Shown here one piece after another: positions 35,613 to 45,700 of a stretch of 64,000 bases of DNA. The notes beneath the pieces are model-generated. The model did not search any database and was not told where the DNA came from. It worked only from the letters and a program-made list of their open reading frames with translations. The position numbers and the translations under genes were made by a program. Location: assembly GCA_015075585.1 (NCBI GenBank), contig JABTUB010000002.1, positions 372,001 to 436,000 on the forward strand. Reading direction: 5' to 3'. The DNA comes from Chloracidobacterium sp. GTDB lineage: Bacteria; Acidobacteriota; Blastocatellia; Pyrinomonadales; Pyrinomonadaceae. Positions within the stretch are counted from its first letter, which is position 1. Each line of letters begins with the position of its first letter.

Positions 35613-35641
35613 ATCTTATCTTCACTGACAAGAAAAATCAA
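35613..35641 (-). promoter_or_regulatory. tracrRNA promoter
   Basis: On the minus strand, TTGATT (35636-35641) and TAAGAT (35613-35618) are separated by exactly 17 bp, and the anti-repeat starts 7 bases downstream. The match to TTGACA/TATAAT is 4 of 6 in each box. The element lies between the tracrRNA and the divergent cas9 start at 35660. Confidence 0.6.
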
Positions 35642-35659
35642 GTAGATCTAGGATTGTTT

Positions 35660-38600
35660 ATGACAAACACTTTGAATGTCTTAGGGCTTGACCTAGGGCC
35701 GACCTCAATCGGATGGGCATTGCTGCACTTAGAATGTGATGAGGACGGCAAAATACTTCGAGACCAAGAGGACTTTCTTATAAATGCCAAGATCAAGGAT
35801 ATTGGCGTCAGGATATTTCCTGCAACAACCGACGATAAGACCAAGGCCCCGAAGAACCAAAAGCGACGAGCGTCGCGGCTTCAAAGACGGCTCGTAGCTC
35901 GAAAAGCTCAGCGGCGAAACGATATCCGATCTTTTCTGATGGAACACGGACTATTACCCGAGCTATCCGCTGCAACCTCAGCCGCTAGATTCGACGAGCT
36001 TGGCGATCCGTTCGAATTGCGGGTTCGAGCGCTCGATGAAAAGCTTGAGCCGCACCAGATCGGCCGCGCGATATATCATCTTGCTAAACGGCGCGGTTTC
36101 CTGAGCAATCGAAAGTCCGGCACCACAAAGGAAGACGGCGTGGTTCTTGGCGGTATAAAGGAAGTTCGCGAGGCTATGGAGGCCGGCGGCCATCGAACGC
36201 TGGCAGAATACCTCGTCACCCTGCCAAAAAAGCGAAAACATTTCACCCATAGGGCGATGACCGAAGATGAGTTTGAAACGATCTGGAATGTTCAGTATCA
36301 ATTCCATCCTGACATTCTGACCAATGAACTGCACGCAAAATTAAAGAACGCAATATTTTATCAGCGGCCCCTCAAACTACAACGCGGACTTATCGGCAAA
36401 TGCACTTTTGAAACGGATAAGAAACGCTGCGATATTGCGCGACAAGCCGCGCAACGCATGCGTTACTGGCAAGACATCAATAATCTGGCATGGCAAGACC
36501 AGCAGACGCTCAGTTGGCAAACGTTGACGCAGGAGCAAAAGATATTGCTTGCCGAGGAATTCGAACAGTCAAAAGAGGTCAGCTATAAGAAGCTGCGAAA
36601 GCTATTAAAGCTTTCCGACGATATAAACATCAATCTCGATAAAAAGCTCTATGGCAACAAAACCGCGTATGCGTTCCGAAAAGCGATTCCCGCAAGGTGG
36701 GATGCGTTGAACGAAGAAGAACAAGATCGACTGACTGAAGACCTGTTCCGGATCCAAAATGAGAACGGCCTCAGGCGTCGGCTAAAGGAATTCTGGCAAT
36801 TCAGTGACGAAGACATAAAAAAACTGGAGGATGTCTGGTATCAGCTCGAGGACGGTTATAGCCGTCTGTCGCTAAAGGCGATCAATAAGGTATTGCCAAA
36901 GATGAAGGAGGGCCTGCGATACGATCAGGCTGTACTAGAGGTCTATGGTGATCATCGCAAGCAATTTGGCGGCGACGAATCCCAAAAGCTTCCGCTTCCG
37001 CCGAAAGACCTGCGGAACCCCATCGTCTTTAAGGCCCTTTGTGAACTGCGCAAGGTTGTCAACGCTGTGATACGTGAATATGGACGTCCCGACATCATCC
37101 GTATTGAGATGGCACGCGACCTCAAGCTGACTGAGAAACAAAAGGAAAAGGCGATCCAGCAAAATCGAAGCAATGAGAAAGCGAACCAAGAAGCAGCGGC
37201 ATATATTTCTCAACGCATGGGCATAAGCCCTGAGAACGTTTCCGGAACAGATAAGTTCAAATATCGCCTTTGGAAAGAGTCGAACGAGCGCTGCCCTTAC
37301 ACGGGCAAGTTGATACCGCTCAGTAGCTTATTCGATGACGGCGTTGTAGATATCGAGCACATAATCCCATACAGCCGTTGCTATGACGACTCTTACATGA
37401 ACAAGACCATTTGCGATGCGAAGTTCAATCGAGAGGTAAAGCTGAACCGGGCGCCGGGCGAGATCTTCGATACGGAAAGTGAGGAACACTACCAATTGAT
37501 GCAGCGGATCAGTTGTCTTCCCCGCGGAAAGCAGCGGAAATTCACGATGACGGCCGAGCAGCTCAATACGACGGATTGGGTCGGCCGTCAATTATCCGAC
37601 ACCCGTTACATTTGTCGAGAGGCAAGAGGATACTTACTTCAGTTATTTCCAAGCAGTAATGATGAGAACGCGTACGTTCAGGTCGTTGCGGGCGGAGCCA
37701 CGGCGAATCTTCGGCGTGTTTGGGGCATCAACGCGATCCTTTCGGATGGTGATATCGATGTCAAGAACCGTTGGGATCATCGCCATCACGCATTGGATGC
37801 GCTTGTCGTTGCCCTATGCGATCGCGGCCTTTATCAAATGATCTCGAAACTTGCCGGCCGCAATCGCGATATGATGCGTTACATCTTAAAGGGCATCGGC
37901 GAACCGTGGCGAGGCTTCTTGGATGATGTCAACGCAGCGGCGGAAGGGATCGTAGTATCGCATGCGCCTACACGAAGGGTTCGCGGCCAGCTTCTTGAAG
38001 ATACCGCATACGGCGCTACACAGACGCCGGGCGTGTATGTGGTCAAAAAGGCACTTGCGTCTATCACACTTCCGGCTATCAAGGCCATCGTAGATAAGGG
38101 TGTCAAAGAGCTTGTCGAGCTCCGCCTGTCGCAATACGGCGGCGATCTGAAGAAAGCGTTTGCCGATACTCTTTACCATAAGGACGGCAAGACACCGATC
38201 CGCAATGTCCGATGCTTTGTGGCAATGTCTCCGGACACTGTTGTAGGCATAAAGGACGCTGAGGGCAAGGAATACAAATACTATCCGCTTGCCGGCAACC
38301 ATCATGTCGATATCTTCGAAAACATCGACACCGGTGAGCGAAAGGCCGTCCTTGTACCGCGCTTCTATGCCGCAAAGCGCGGGTGGAAGCCCGCAGATCT
38401 CGGCAGTGAATGGAACAAACTCTTCTCGCTCTGTGCCAACGACTATGTCGAGTTTCGTGGAGATAAAGGCGAATTACGCATTTTAAGGATACAGAAGATG
38501 TCCGGCGGTGGAGATACGCGTGTTGATATGCGACCACCGGAAGATGCAAGAAGTGATTACATCAAAGGAACAAGTGTTGCTCTAACAACGTCTAACGGTC

Positions 38601-38665
38601 TTCGGAAGATCGTAAGAAAACTGCAGGTTGATCCGTTGGGACGGCTCAGAGAGGCAAAGGATTGA
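35660..38665 (+). CDS. cas9: type II-C CRISPR RNA-guided nuclease Cas9
   Basis: The protein has about 1001 residues from the ATG at 35660 (MTNTLNVLGLDLG). The open frame reaches back to 35519, but that part covers the tracrRNA. Catalytic parts are intact: RuvC-I GLDLGPTSIGW (Asp11), an Arg-rich bridge helix from about 63 (NQKRRASRLQRRL), RuvC-II IRIEMARDLK (Glu near 480), HNH VVDIEHIIPYSRCYDDSYMNK (His near 566, Asn downstream) and RuvC-III HHALDALVVA (near 709). Length and the cas9-cas1-cas2 set without csn2 or cas4 place it in subtype II-C. The C-terminal about 250 residues form the wedge and PAM-interacting region. The cas1 frame overlaps its stop. Confidence 0.96.
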   Translation: MTNTLNVLGLDLGPTSIGWALLHLECDEDGKILRDQEDFLINAKIKDIGVRIFPATTDDKTKAPKNQKRRASRLQRRLVARKAQRRNDIRSFLMEHGLLPELSAATSAARFDELGDPFELRVRALDEKLEPHQIGRAIYHLAKRRGFLSNRKSGTTKEDGVVLGGIKEVREAMEAGGHRTLAEYLVTLPKKRKHFTHRAMTEDEFETIWNVQYQFHPDILTNELHAKLKNAIFYQRPLKLQRGLIGKCTFETDKKRCDIARQAAQRMRYWQDINNLAWQDQQTLSWQTLTQEQKILLAEEFEQSKEVSYKKLRKLLKLSDDININLDKKLYGNKTAYAFRKAIPARWDALNEEEQDRLTEDLFRIQNENGLRRRLKEFWQFSDEDIKKLEDVWYQLEDGYSRLSLKAINKVLPKMKEGLRYDQAVLEVYGDHRKQFGGDESQKLPLPPKDLRNPIVFKALCELRKVVNAVIREYGRPDIIRIEMARDLKLTEKQKEKAIQQNRSNEKANQEAAAYISQRMGISPENVSGTDKFKYRLWKESNERCPYTGKLIPLSSLFDDGVVDIEHIIPYSRCYDDSYMNKTICDAKFNREVKLNRAPGEIFDTESEEHYQLMQRISCLPRGKQRKFTMTAEQLNTTDWVGRQLSDTRYICREARGYLLQLFPSSNDENAYVQVVAGGATANLRRVWGINAILSDGDIDVKNRWDHRHHALDALVVALCDRGLYQMISKLAGRNRDMMRYILKGIGEPWRGFLDDVNAAAEGIVVSHAPTRRVRGQLLEDTAYGATQTPGVYVVKKALASITLPAIKAIVDKGVKELVELRLSQYGGDLKKAFADTLYHKDGKTPIRNVRCFVAMSPDTVVGIKDAEGKEYKYYPLAGNHHVDIFENIDTGERKAVLVPRFYAAKRGWKPADLGSEWNKLFSLCANDYVEFRGDKGELRILRIQKMSGGGDTRVDMRPPEDARSDYIKGTSVALTTSNGLRKIVRKLQVDPLGRLREAKD

Positions 38666-38697
38666 AATTTTTCGGTTCGCTTGCCGCATTGAAAATT

Positions 38698-39597
38698 ATG
38701 ATCAAGCGAACCGTAGAAATTTCGACACCGGGATGCTACGTCCACACCAAGGATGACCAGCTTGTCATAGAAAGAGACGGCTTCAAGGTCGGCAGCGTTC
38801 CCATCGAAGACCTTGGCGTGCTGATACTCGACAGCCCGCAGCTTCTCATCACATCGTCTGTGATGCGTTCATTAGCTGAGCAGAATGTTTCGGTCATCTT
38901 CACCGATTCAAAACATCTGCCATCAAGCCTTACGCTGCCATTTTCTGTTAACTCCATACAGACAAAGGTGCTTAACGGGCAGATCGGCATTTCACTGCCG
39001 ACAAAGAAACGCCTTTGGTCTGCGATAATATCTCAGAAGATCTCAAACCAAGCCCGTTCACTTGAGCTATGCGGCAAGGACGGCAACGCACTAAAGGGGA
39101 TCGCAGCACGGGTCAAGAGCGGCGACCCCGAGAATCTTGAGGCATTCGCCGCAAAGCTGTACTGGAAGAAATTGTTCGGTGATGACTTTCGCCGCGACCG
39201 AGACCTACCTGACCACAATATGTTCCTCAATTACGGCTATGCGATCGTTCGGGCAGCAACGGCGCGCGCAATAGTTGGCACGGGACTTCACCCCAGCTTG
39301 GGCATAAACCACAAGAACCAATACAATCCGTTTCCGCTTGCTGACGACCTTGTCGAGCCTTTGCGCCCATTTGTGGATGTGCGCACATATTCTGTCCTAA
39401 GCGAGTTGAGTGGCTCGAACGAAGAGTTGGAGCTTACACGCGATATTAAGAAACAGTTTCTGGCGTTGCTTGCCGATGACTGCTTATTTGACGGCCGCCG
39501 GTCGCCGCTTCTTGTAGCACTAGGCAACTATGCGGCTTCAATAAAACAGGTAATGATGGGTGACTCAAGTAAACTCCTGCTGCCCGCACTGTTGTAA
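38698..39597 (+). CDS. cas1: CRISPR-associated endonuclease Cas1
   Basis: Cas1 is the integrase subunit of spacer acquisition. The start at 38698 (MIKRTVEISTPGCYV) gives 299 residues, the usual length; a TTG at 38662 would overlap the cas9 stop (TTGA) and add 12 residues. The N-terminal beta domain has LVIERDGFKVGSVPIEDLGVLIL. The helical catalytic domain has AAKLYWKKLFGDDFRRDRD and GYAIVRAATARAIVGTGLHPSLGINHK (metal-binding His), then the acidic PLADDLVEPLRPFVD. All look intact. Confidence 0.95.
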   Translation: MIKRTVEISTPGCYVHTKDDQLVIERDGFKVGSVPIEDLGVLILDSPQLLITSSVMRSLAEQNVSVIFTDSKHLPSSLTLPFSVNSIQTKVLNGQIGISLPTKKRLWSAIISQKISNQARSLELCGKDGNALKGIAARVKSGDPENLEAFAAKLYWKKLFGDDFRRDRDLPDHNMFLNYGYAIVRAATARAIVGTGLHPSLGINHKNQYNPFPLADDLVEPLRPFVDVRTYSVLSELSGSNEELELTRDIKKQFLALLADDCLFDGRRSPLLVALGNYAASIKQVMMGDSSKLLLPALL

Positions 39598-39639
39598 CGG
39601 CACGGCCGGGGCCGATATGCCGGCACGTTCGTATCCGCT

Positions 39640-39972
39640 ATGTTTTATTTTGGAGGGCTAGATACTGTGTGGATGGTTGTAATGTTCGATCTGCCGATGG
39701 AAACATCTGAGGAACGGCGACGGTATGCTCAGTTTCGCAAAGTTCTTTTAAGAGATGGTTTCACTATGCTTCAACTGTCGGTTTACGGCCGACACTGCCC
39801 GTCTGAGGAAAACGCCGATGTTCATGAAAAGCGTGTCGTTTGGGCATTGCCGCCAAAAGGTAATGTGCGTATAATAAAAGTTACCGAAAAGCAGTTCGCA
39901 CGGATGAAAACCTTCTATGGAAAAGCCCCACGCAAAACAGAAGAACCACCTCTCCAACTTAGTTTTTTCTAA
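39640..39972 (+). CDS. cas2: CRISPR-associated protein Cas2
   Basis: The protein has 110 residues with the Cas2 ferredoxin-like core: WMVVMFDLPMETSEERRRYAQFRKVL, MLQLSVYGRHCPSEENADVH and GNVRIIKVTEKQFARM. VVMFDLP holds the conserved Asp of the first strand. It is the structural partner of Cas1 in spacer integration. It starts 42 bp after cas1 and ends 48 bp before the first repeat. Confidence 0.93.
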   Translation: MFYFGGLDTVWMVVMFDLPMETSEERRRYAQFRKVLLRDGFTMLQLSVYGRHCPSEENADVHEKRVVWALPPKGNVRIIKVTEKQFARMKTFYGKAPRKTEEPPLQLSFF

Positions 39973-40020
39973 GCTCGATCAGTGGTTCCCCCTTTCTTTT
40001 CAGCCATTTACGGCTGATCT
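39973..40020. other. short flank between cas2 and the first repeat, possible leader
   Basis: This is only 48 bp. It holds the inverted repeat CAGCC-atttac-GGCTG directly before the first repeat. If the cas-proximal end is the growing end, as the perfect repeats here suggest, this is the leader; it is short and has no T-run terminator on either strand. Confidence 0.35.
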
Positions 40021-42746
40021 AGTTTAGCAGATAAGAGAATCGCCGCAACTCACAACTATCTTCCTTAGGTCAAAATAGAAATAGAAAGTTTAGCAGATAA
40101 GAGAATCGCCGCAACTCACAACCGTCCCAAATTGGAGAGTTAAGGCCCATTAAGTTTAGCAGATAAGAGAATCGCCGCAACTCACAACTTCTATTTCTGG
40201 GGTTAGCCCCCCGATATAAGTTTAGCAGATAAGAGAATCGCCGCAACTCACAACAGAAGCTTGTCCATCTCCTCGCGCCACTTCAGTTTAGCAGATAAGA
40301 GAATCGCCGCAACTCACAACTGATCGGATCTTCAGTCGGCATACTCCCCAGTTTAGCAGATAAGAGAATCGCCGCAACTCACAACACGCATCATCTTAGG
40401 CTCATACCAGTACGAAGTTTAGCAGATAAGAGAATCGCCGCAACTCACAACGAGCAGAAATTTGGGATGTCGGCGACAGAAGTTTAGCAGATAAGAGAAT
40501 CGCCGCAACTCACAACAGAATACGGCTTATGGCACGGCAGGGTACAAGTTTAGCAGATAAGAGAATCGCCGCAACTCACAACTATCGTAAGTATGATCTT
40601 TATCTTACGTTGAGTTTAGCAGATAAGAGAATCGCCGCAACTCACAACCGCAGATTTCGTGTAACGTGGGCGCCGGGCAGTTTAGCAGATAAGAGAATCG
40701 CCGCAACTCACAACTATATCCCCTGCTCTCCCCTTTATAATATGAGTTTAGCAGATAAGAGAATCGCCGCAACTCACAACTGTGCATCGCATAGGCGATC
40801 AATTGAGATCAGTTTAGCAGATAAGAGAATCGCCGCAACTCACAACTCCGACGGCGACAAACAGCGACTACAAAGGAGTTTAGCAGATAAGAGAATCGCC
40901 GCAACTCACAACCTACACCTGCGCCTATCTTAGACGCGCCGAAGTTTAGCAGATAAGAGAATCGCCGCAACTCACAACTGGCCTTCGCCATACGAGCAAC
41001 CAACGCAAGTTTAGCAGATAAGAGAATCGCCGCAACTCACAACTGTACCCGATTCATATATCTTCCAACTACCAGTTTAGCAGATAAGAGAATCGCCGCA
41101 ACTCACAACCTATCGCCATATCGTCATTCCGCCTCTCTAGTTTAGCAGATAAGAGAATCGCCGCAACTCACAACAGATCATTCACAACCTCGAATGTGTC
41201 TTCAGTTTAGCAGATAAGAGAATCGCCGCAACTCACAACATAAAGCGATGATCGAAGCAATGAACAAGAGAGTTTAGCAGATAAGAGAATCGCCGCAACT
41301 CACAACCGGGTGTATGCGAGAAGCCAACTGCCGGCAAGTTTAGCAGATAAGAGAATCGCCGCAACTCACAACATGGTCGACGCTATCCCGAAGCCTCGTA
41401 CAGTTTAGCAGATAAGAGAATCGCCGCAACTCACAACGCATATCGACTTCGGCTTTCAACTCGTCCAAGTTTAGCAGATAAGAGAATCGCCGCAACTCAC
41501 AACTTCGAGCGGTGCAGCGTGGACAAAGGCGAAAGTTTAGCAGATAAGAGAATCGCCGCAACTCACAACACCGCCGACATAGGCGTTATCGCCGAATTAA
41601 GTTTAGCAGATAAGAGAATCGCCGCAACTCACAACTGCGACAGAGTTACGGCGATACACGCCATAGTTTAGCAGATAAGAGAATCGCCGCAACTCACAAC
41701 CATTCTCGTTCATAACATTCGATCTATACCAGTTTAGCAGATAAGAGAATCGCCGCAACTCACAACGAACTATTCGCTCATTAGTCCTTTCTTGTAGTTT
41801 AGCAGATAAGAGAATCGCCGCAACTCACAACAGGCGGGACGGCCCGTACATCCTTTTTGCAAGTTTAGCAGATAAGAGAATCGCCGCAACTCACAACCCG
41901 AATTTCGCGATGTAGCTTGTCTTTAAAGTTTAGCAGATAAGAGAATCGCCGCAACTCACAACCTTCGCTGCCCACGATTTCGGCCACATCCGAGTTTAGC
42001 AGATAAGAGAATCGCCGCAACTCACAACAATTGAAACTCAATTCGGGCAAAGTGTTGAGTTTAGCAGATAAGAGAATCGCCGCAACTCACAACTTTGAGC
42101 GTCCGGCGTGATCGTCCGGCGTAAGTTTAGCAGATAAGAGAATCGCCGCAACTCACAACCGAAACACTCCATGTCTTTGTAGAAAGAAAAGTTTAGCAGA
42201 TAAGAGAATCGCCGCAACTCACAACAACACGCTGGATTTGAATATCGCCATAATAGTTTAGCAGATAAGAGAATCGCCGCAACTCACAACATCGACGGTG
42301 CCGGCAATGTCGCTCAGAGAGTTTAGCAGATAAGAGAATCGCCGCAACTCACAACATGTACTTAGTCCGGCGAAACGTGTCTGTAAGTTTAGCAGATAAG
42401 AGAATCGCCGCAACTCACAACAATTTATACCGTTGCCGCCGGTGTAGTTAGAGTTTAGCAGATAAGAGAATCGCCGCAACTCACAACACCGACAAGTACG
42501 GCAAGACGTGGGATAAAGTTTAGCAGATAAGAGAATCGCCGCAACTCACAACTTGCGAGGTCGGGCGATATTGATGTCGAGTTTAGCAGATAAGAGAATC
42601 GCCGCAACTCACAACCAACCAGCGTTTTCGACTATGACTTGATTTAGTTTAGCAGATAAGAGAATCGCCGCAACTCACAACGAGCTTGCGTCGGTCTAGT
42701 CGAGCTTTTAAGTTTAGCAGATAAGAGAATCGCCGCAACTCACAAC
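40021..42746. CRISPR. CRISPR array, left block: 42 repeats, 41 spacers
   Basis: The 36-bp repeat reads AGTTTAGCAGATAAG...GCAACTCACAAC on the plus strand. Forty-two copies are present and I saw no substitution in any of them. The 41 spacers are 29 or 30 bp except one of 27 bp (42553-42579) and one of 31 bp (41240-41270). No two spacers look alike. The tracrRNA anti-repeat indicates that crRNAs are read from the minus strand, where the repeat begins GTTGTGAG and ends TGCTAAACT; this end resembles an extended -10 box, so each repeat could carry its own promoter as in Neisseria. The last repeat (42711-42746) is followed not by a normal spacer but by 12.9 kb of coding DNA. Confidence 0.98.
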
Positions 42747-42789
42747 CCGTTTCAGAGCAGGCATCAATAGCTTTGAAGATATTCCGAAG

Positions 42790-45700
42790 ATGCTTCAAAT
42801 CATCAGAGAAGAGGGTGTCGAAATCATCAAGATCGACACCGACAAGATGATGGAGCCTGGCCAATGGGGGTGGCGGCCGTTCGCGGTGGACATGAGGATG
42901 CCGAACGGCCAACTCGTGGAATTCTACTCGTCATTTACTGAGATGATCGACGCTCAGGATACAACGAGCGAGACGCATCCCATAGACAACCACAAGCTAT
43001 TTGAGAAATGGAGAAATGTAAGCGAATCTGAGAAGACGAATAACCCAGAGTATCAGAAAGACGTCGATGCCTCTTACGCCGTTTATCAAGAGGCGTGGGA
43101 AGCAGGATTGAAGCGCGCGGGCTACAAGGACGATGCAGCGGCTTCAGCTTCCTTCGCCAAGGCGGTTGCTTCTTTAGGGTCGGTTACTCGTACAAAGTCG
43201 TCTTCGAGTTCATCGGCAGAAGGAACGCCCTCCGACCAAACGCCGTCAGAAGACCGCCGCATTGACGGCAACCTGGCGCCATCAAACATTACGAACGCAG
43301 ACGAATCACGCCGTCCCTTGCCTACTGAGAAGGGCAACTTATCGACTGACCGATCATCGAAAAACATATCATCACCCGATGACATTATACCACAAGAAGG
43401 CGACACGAAGCCGACGCAAACACAGCCGCGTTCCGGCAGGGATCTTGTCCGTGCTTCCCTAGATCGAGTACGCAGAGAGAAGGCGGCCGCCGACGCCGCG
43501 AAGAAGCAAAAGGATAATGACGATTTCGGCGATCTGGACGACCTTTTAGGCGTAAACCAAAAATCCGCGATCGAGCCTGAAGAGCAGCCGTTTTTCCAAA
43601 GCAAATATGAGAAATTCAAGCCCGCTCTCGAAAAGGCCTTTGGCAGTGTCGGAGAGGGAACGCCTAACGAGCGTGTAGATGCCTTCATTAACAAGTTGAA
43701 CGAGCGATATCCTATAGACGCGCTCGAACAGCTAGAGCCGTATCTGGTGCGTTTTGTTGAAGATTATATCTTGACGGCAACGCCCAATATGAGCGAAAAT
43801 AACGACGTAGAGGCCACAGATGATTTTAGACGAAAACAAACTGACGAAGATGGTCAAGGTCGCGATGCAGGAGAAGGCTCCGAAGATGTACGCGGAACTG
43901 ACGGCGGACGGCACACTGAACAAGGTGGCCCGCGAGAGAGCGAACGCCGCAATGGAGACGCTGTATCAGATGGAGAACGAAGCGACCAATCAGACCGCGA
44001 CGGGGCCGATATCCCACACGTTTCTCGAACGGATACAGAAACACACGGAACTCAACAATCAAGCGACGCGGACAGCGATAGAGCAAGCGACGGAGTTTCC
44101 GAGGGAAGACGAGAGCGACGACGAGACTATCTAGCGCCCGAAGGCAGCCTTACTCGTGAAGGCTCGTGGCGGCAAGCAGCAGAGAACAACCTGAACGCTA
44201 TCGAACTCGCTAAGAAGATCGAGTCCGAGGATCGCGCAGCAACGCCCGAAGAACAGGCGATACTTGCCAAGTTTGTGGGTTGGGGCGCGTCTGAACTCGC
44301 AAATAACGCCTTCAGAGAGCCGACCGCTTGGGGGATGTCGCCTGAGTGGAAGAAGATCGCCGAGCGTATGCGCGAGGTGATGACACCGGAAGAGATACAG
44401 ACCGCACGGCGCTCTACACAATACGCACATTACACATCGGAACAGGTCATACGCGGCATCTGGAGCGCTCTCAATCGCTTCGGATTCCAGCAAGGAACTA
44501 TCCTTGAGCCAGGCATGGGCATAGGACTGTTTCCTGTTGCGGCCCCCAAGGTGACGGCTGAAAATTCGTCGTACACAGGCGTCGAAATGGACGCGATGAC
44601 GGCCAGGATAGCAAAACTCCTATTGCCTGACCAGACCGTTCTGCCAACGGATTTTACAAAGCAAAGGATCCCTGCCAACCATTTCGACGTTGCGATAGGA
44701 AACCCGCCCTTCTCGAAGACGGTAGTTTACGCTGACCGCAAATACAGCAAGCTGAAGCTCCGTCTGCATGACTACTTCTTTGCGAAATCGCTTGATTCAG
44801 TACGGCCAGGCGGCCTTCTTGCTTTCGTCACGTCTAACGGCACGATGGACAAGAAGAACAATGCGGCCCGCGCGTACTTGGCAGAAAGTGCCGACCTGCT
44901 TGGAGCAATACGCCTTCCGCAGACCGCGTTCAAACAAAATGCCGGCACGGAAGTGGTTACAGATGTCCTGTTTTTCCGCAAGCGCATGGCCGGCGAAGAG
45001 CCAAGCGGCGTAAAGTGGCTAGGGCTTGCTGAGGTTACGGCAAAGAATGAGTGGGGCGCGGATGTCACCGGTCTCATCAACGAGTATTTTGTGGATCACC
45101 CTGAAATGGTTCTTGGTGAACATTCGTTCACAGGGTCGATGTACGCATCTGACAGCTATACCGTTGTCCCGAAAGAAGGTGACATCGAAGCGCAATTCCT
45201 GGAAGCTGTCGATAATCTGCCGAAGGCAGTATTTGCGAAGCAGGCTCAGGCGGCGGATACAGCGACAAAGGCGGCCGAAAGGGACTGGAGTATAACAGCC
45301 AAGAAGGAAGGTTCGCTGTATATTCACGACGACGGGCGTCTTATGATCGTGGACGGCGGTTCGGGCATCGAGCTGTCGGCAACAAAGAAGATACCTGCCA
45401 GTCATTTGAAGATGCTGAAGGACTATGTAGCGCTTCGGAATGCGTTAAAGCAGGCGCAATATGACCAGCTTCATGCCGAAGACGATCCTGCAATTAAGAT
45501 CGCCGAGGCGAAGGCGGACATAGAAAAGCAACTCGCCGAGTCGGGCGGCACAAAAGAGCGGGCAATAGAGCGATTCGGCAGGATGAACGATCTCGATCTG
45601 ATGCGGACGATCACCCAACATGCAATGAAGATAGGGGCGTCGCCAAAGCAGTACGCCACCGCGCTGTCTGACGTTCTGGGCCGTGACTACATTACGATGT

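Noticed and set aside
35519..35659. 47-residue N-terminal extension of Cas9
   Set aside because: It covers the tracrRNA and its promoter on the other strand. RuvC-I begins right after the ATG at 35660, as in other Cas9 proteins.
40529..40933. ORFs made of CRISPR repeats (both strands, many through the array)
   Set aside because: They read the same repeat-derived peptide (SLADKRIAATHN or CELRRFSYLLN) again and again. They are array DNA, not genes.
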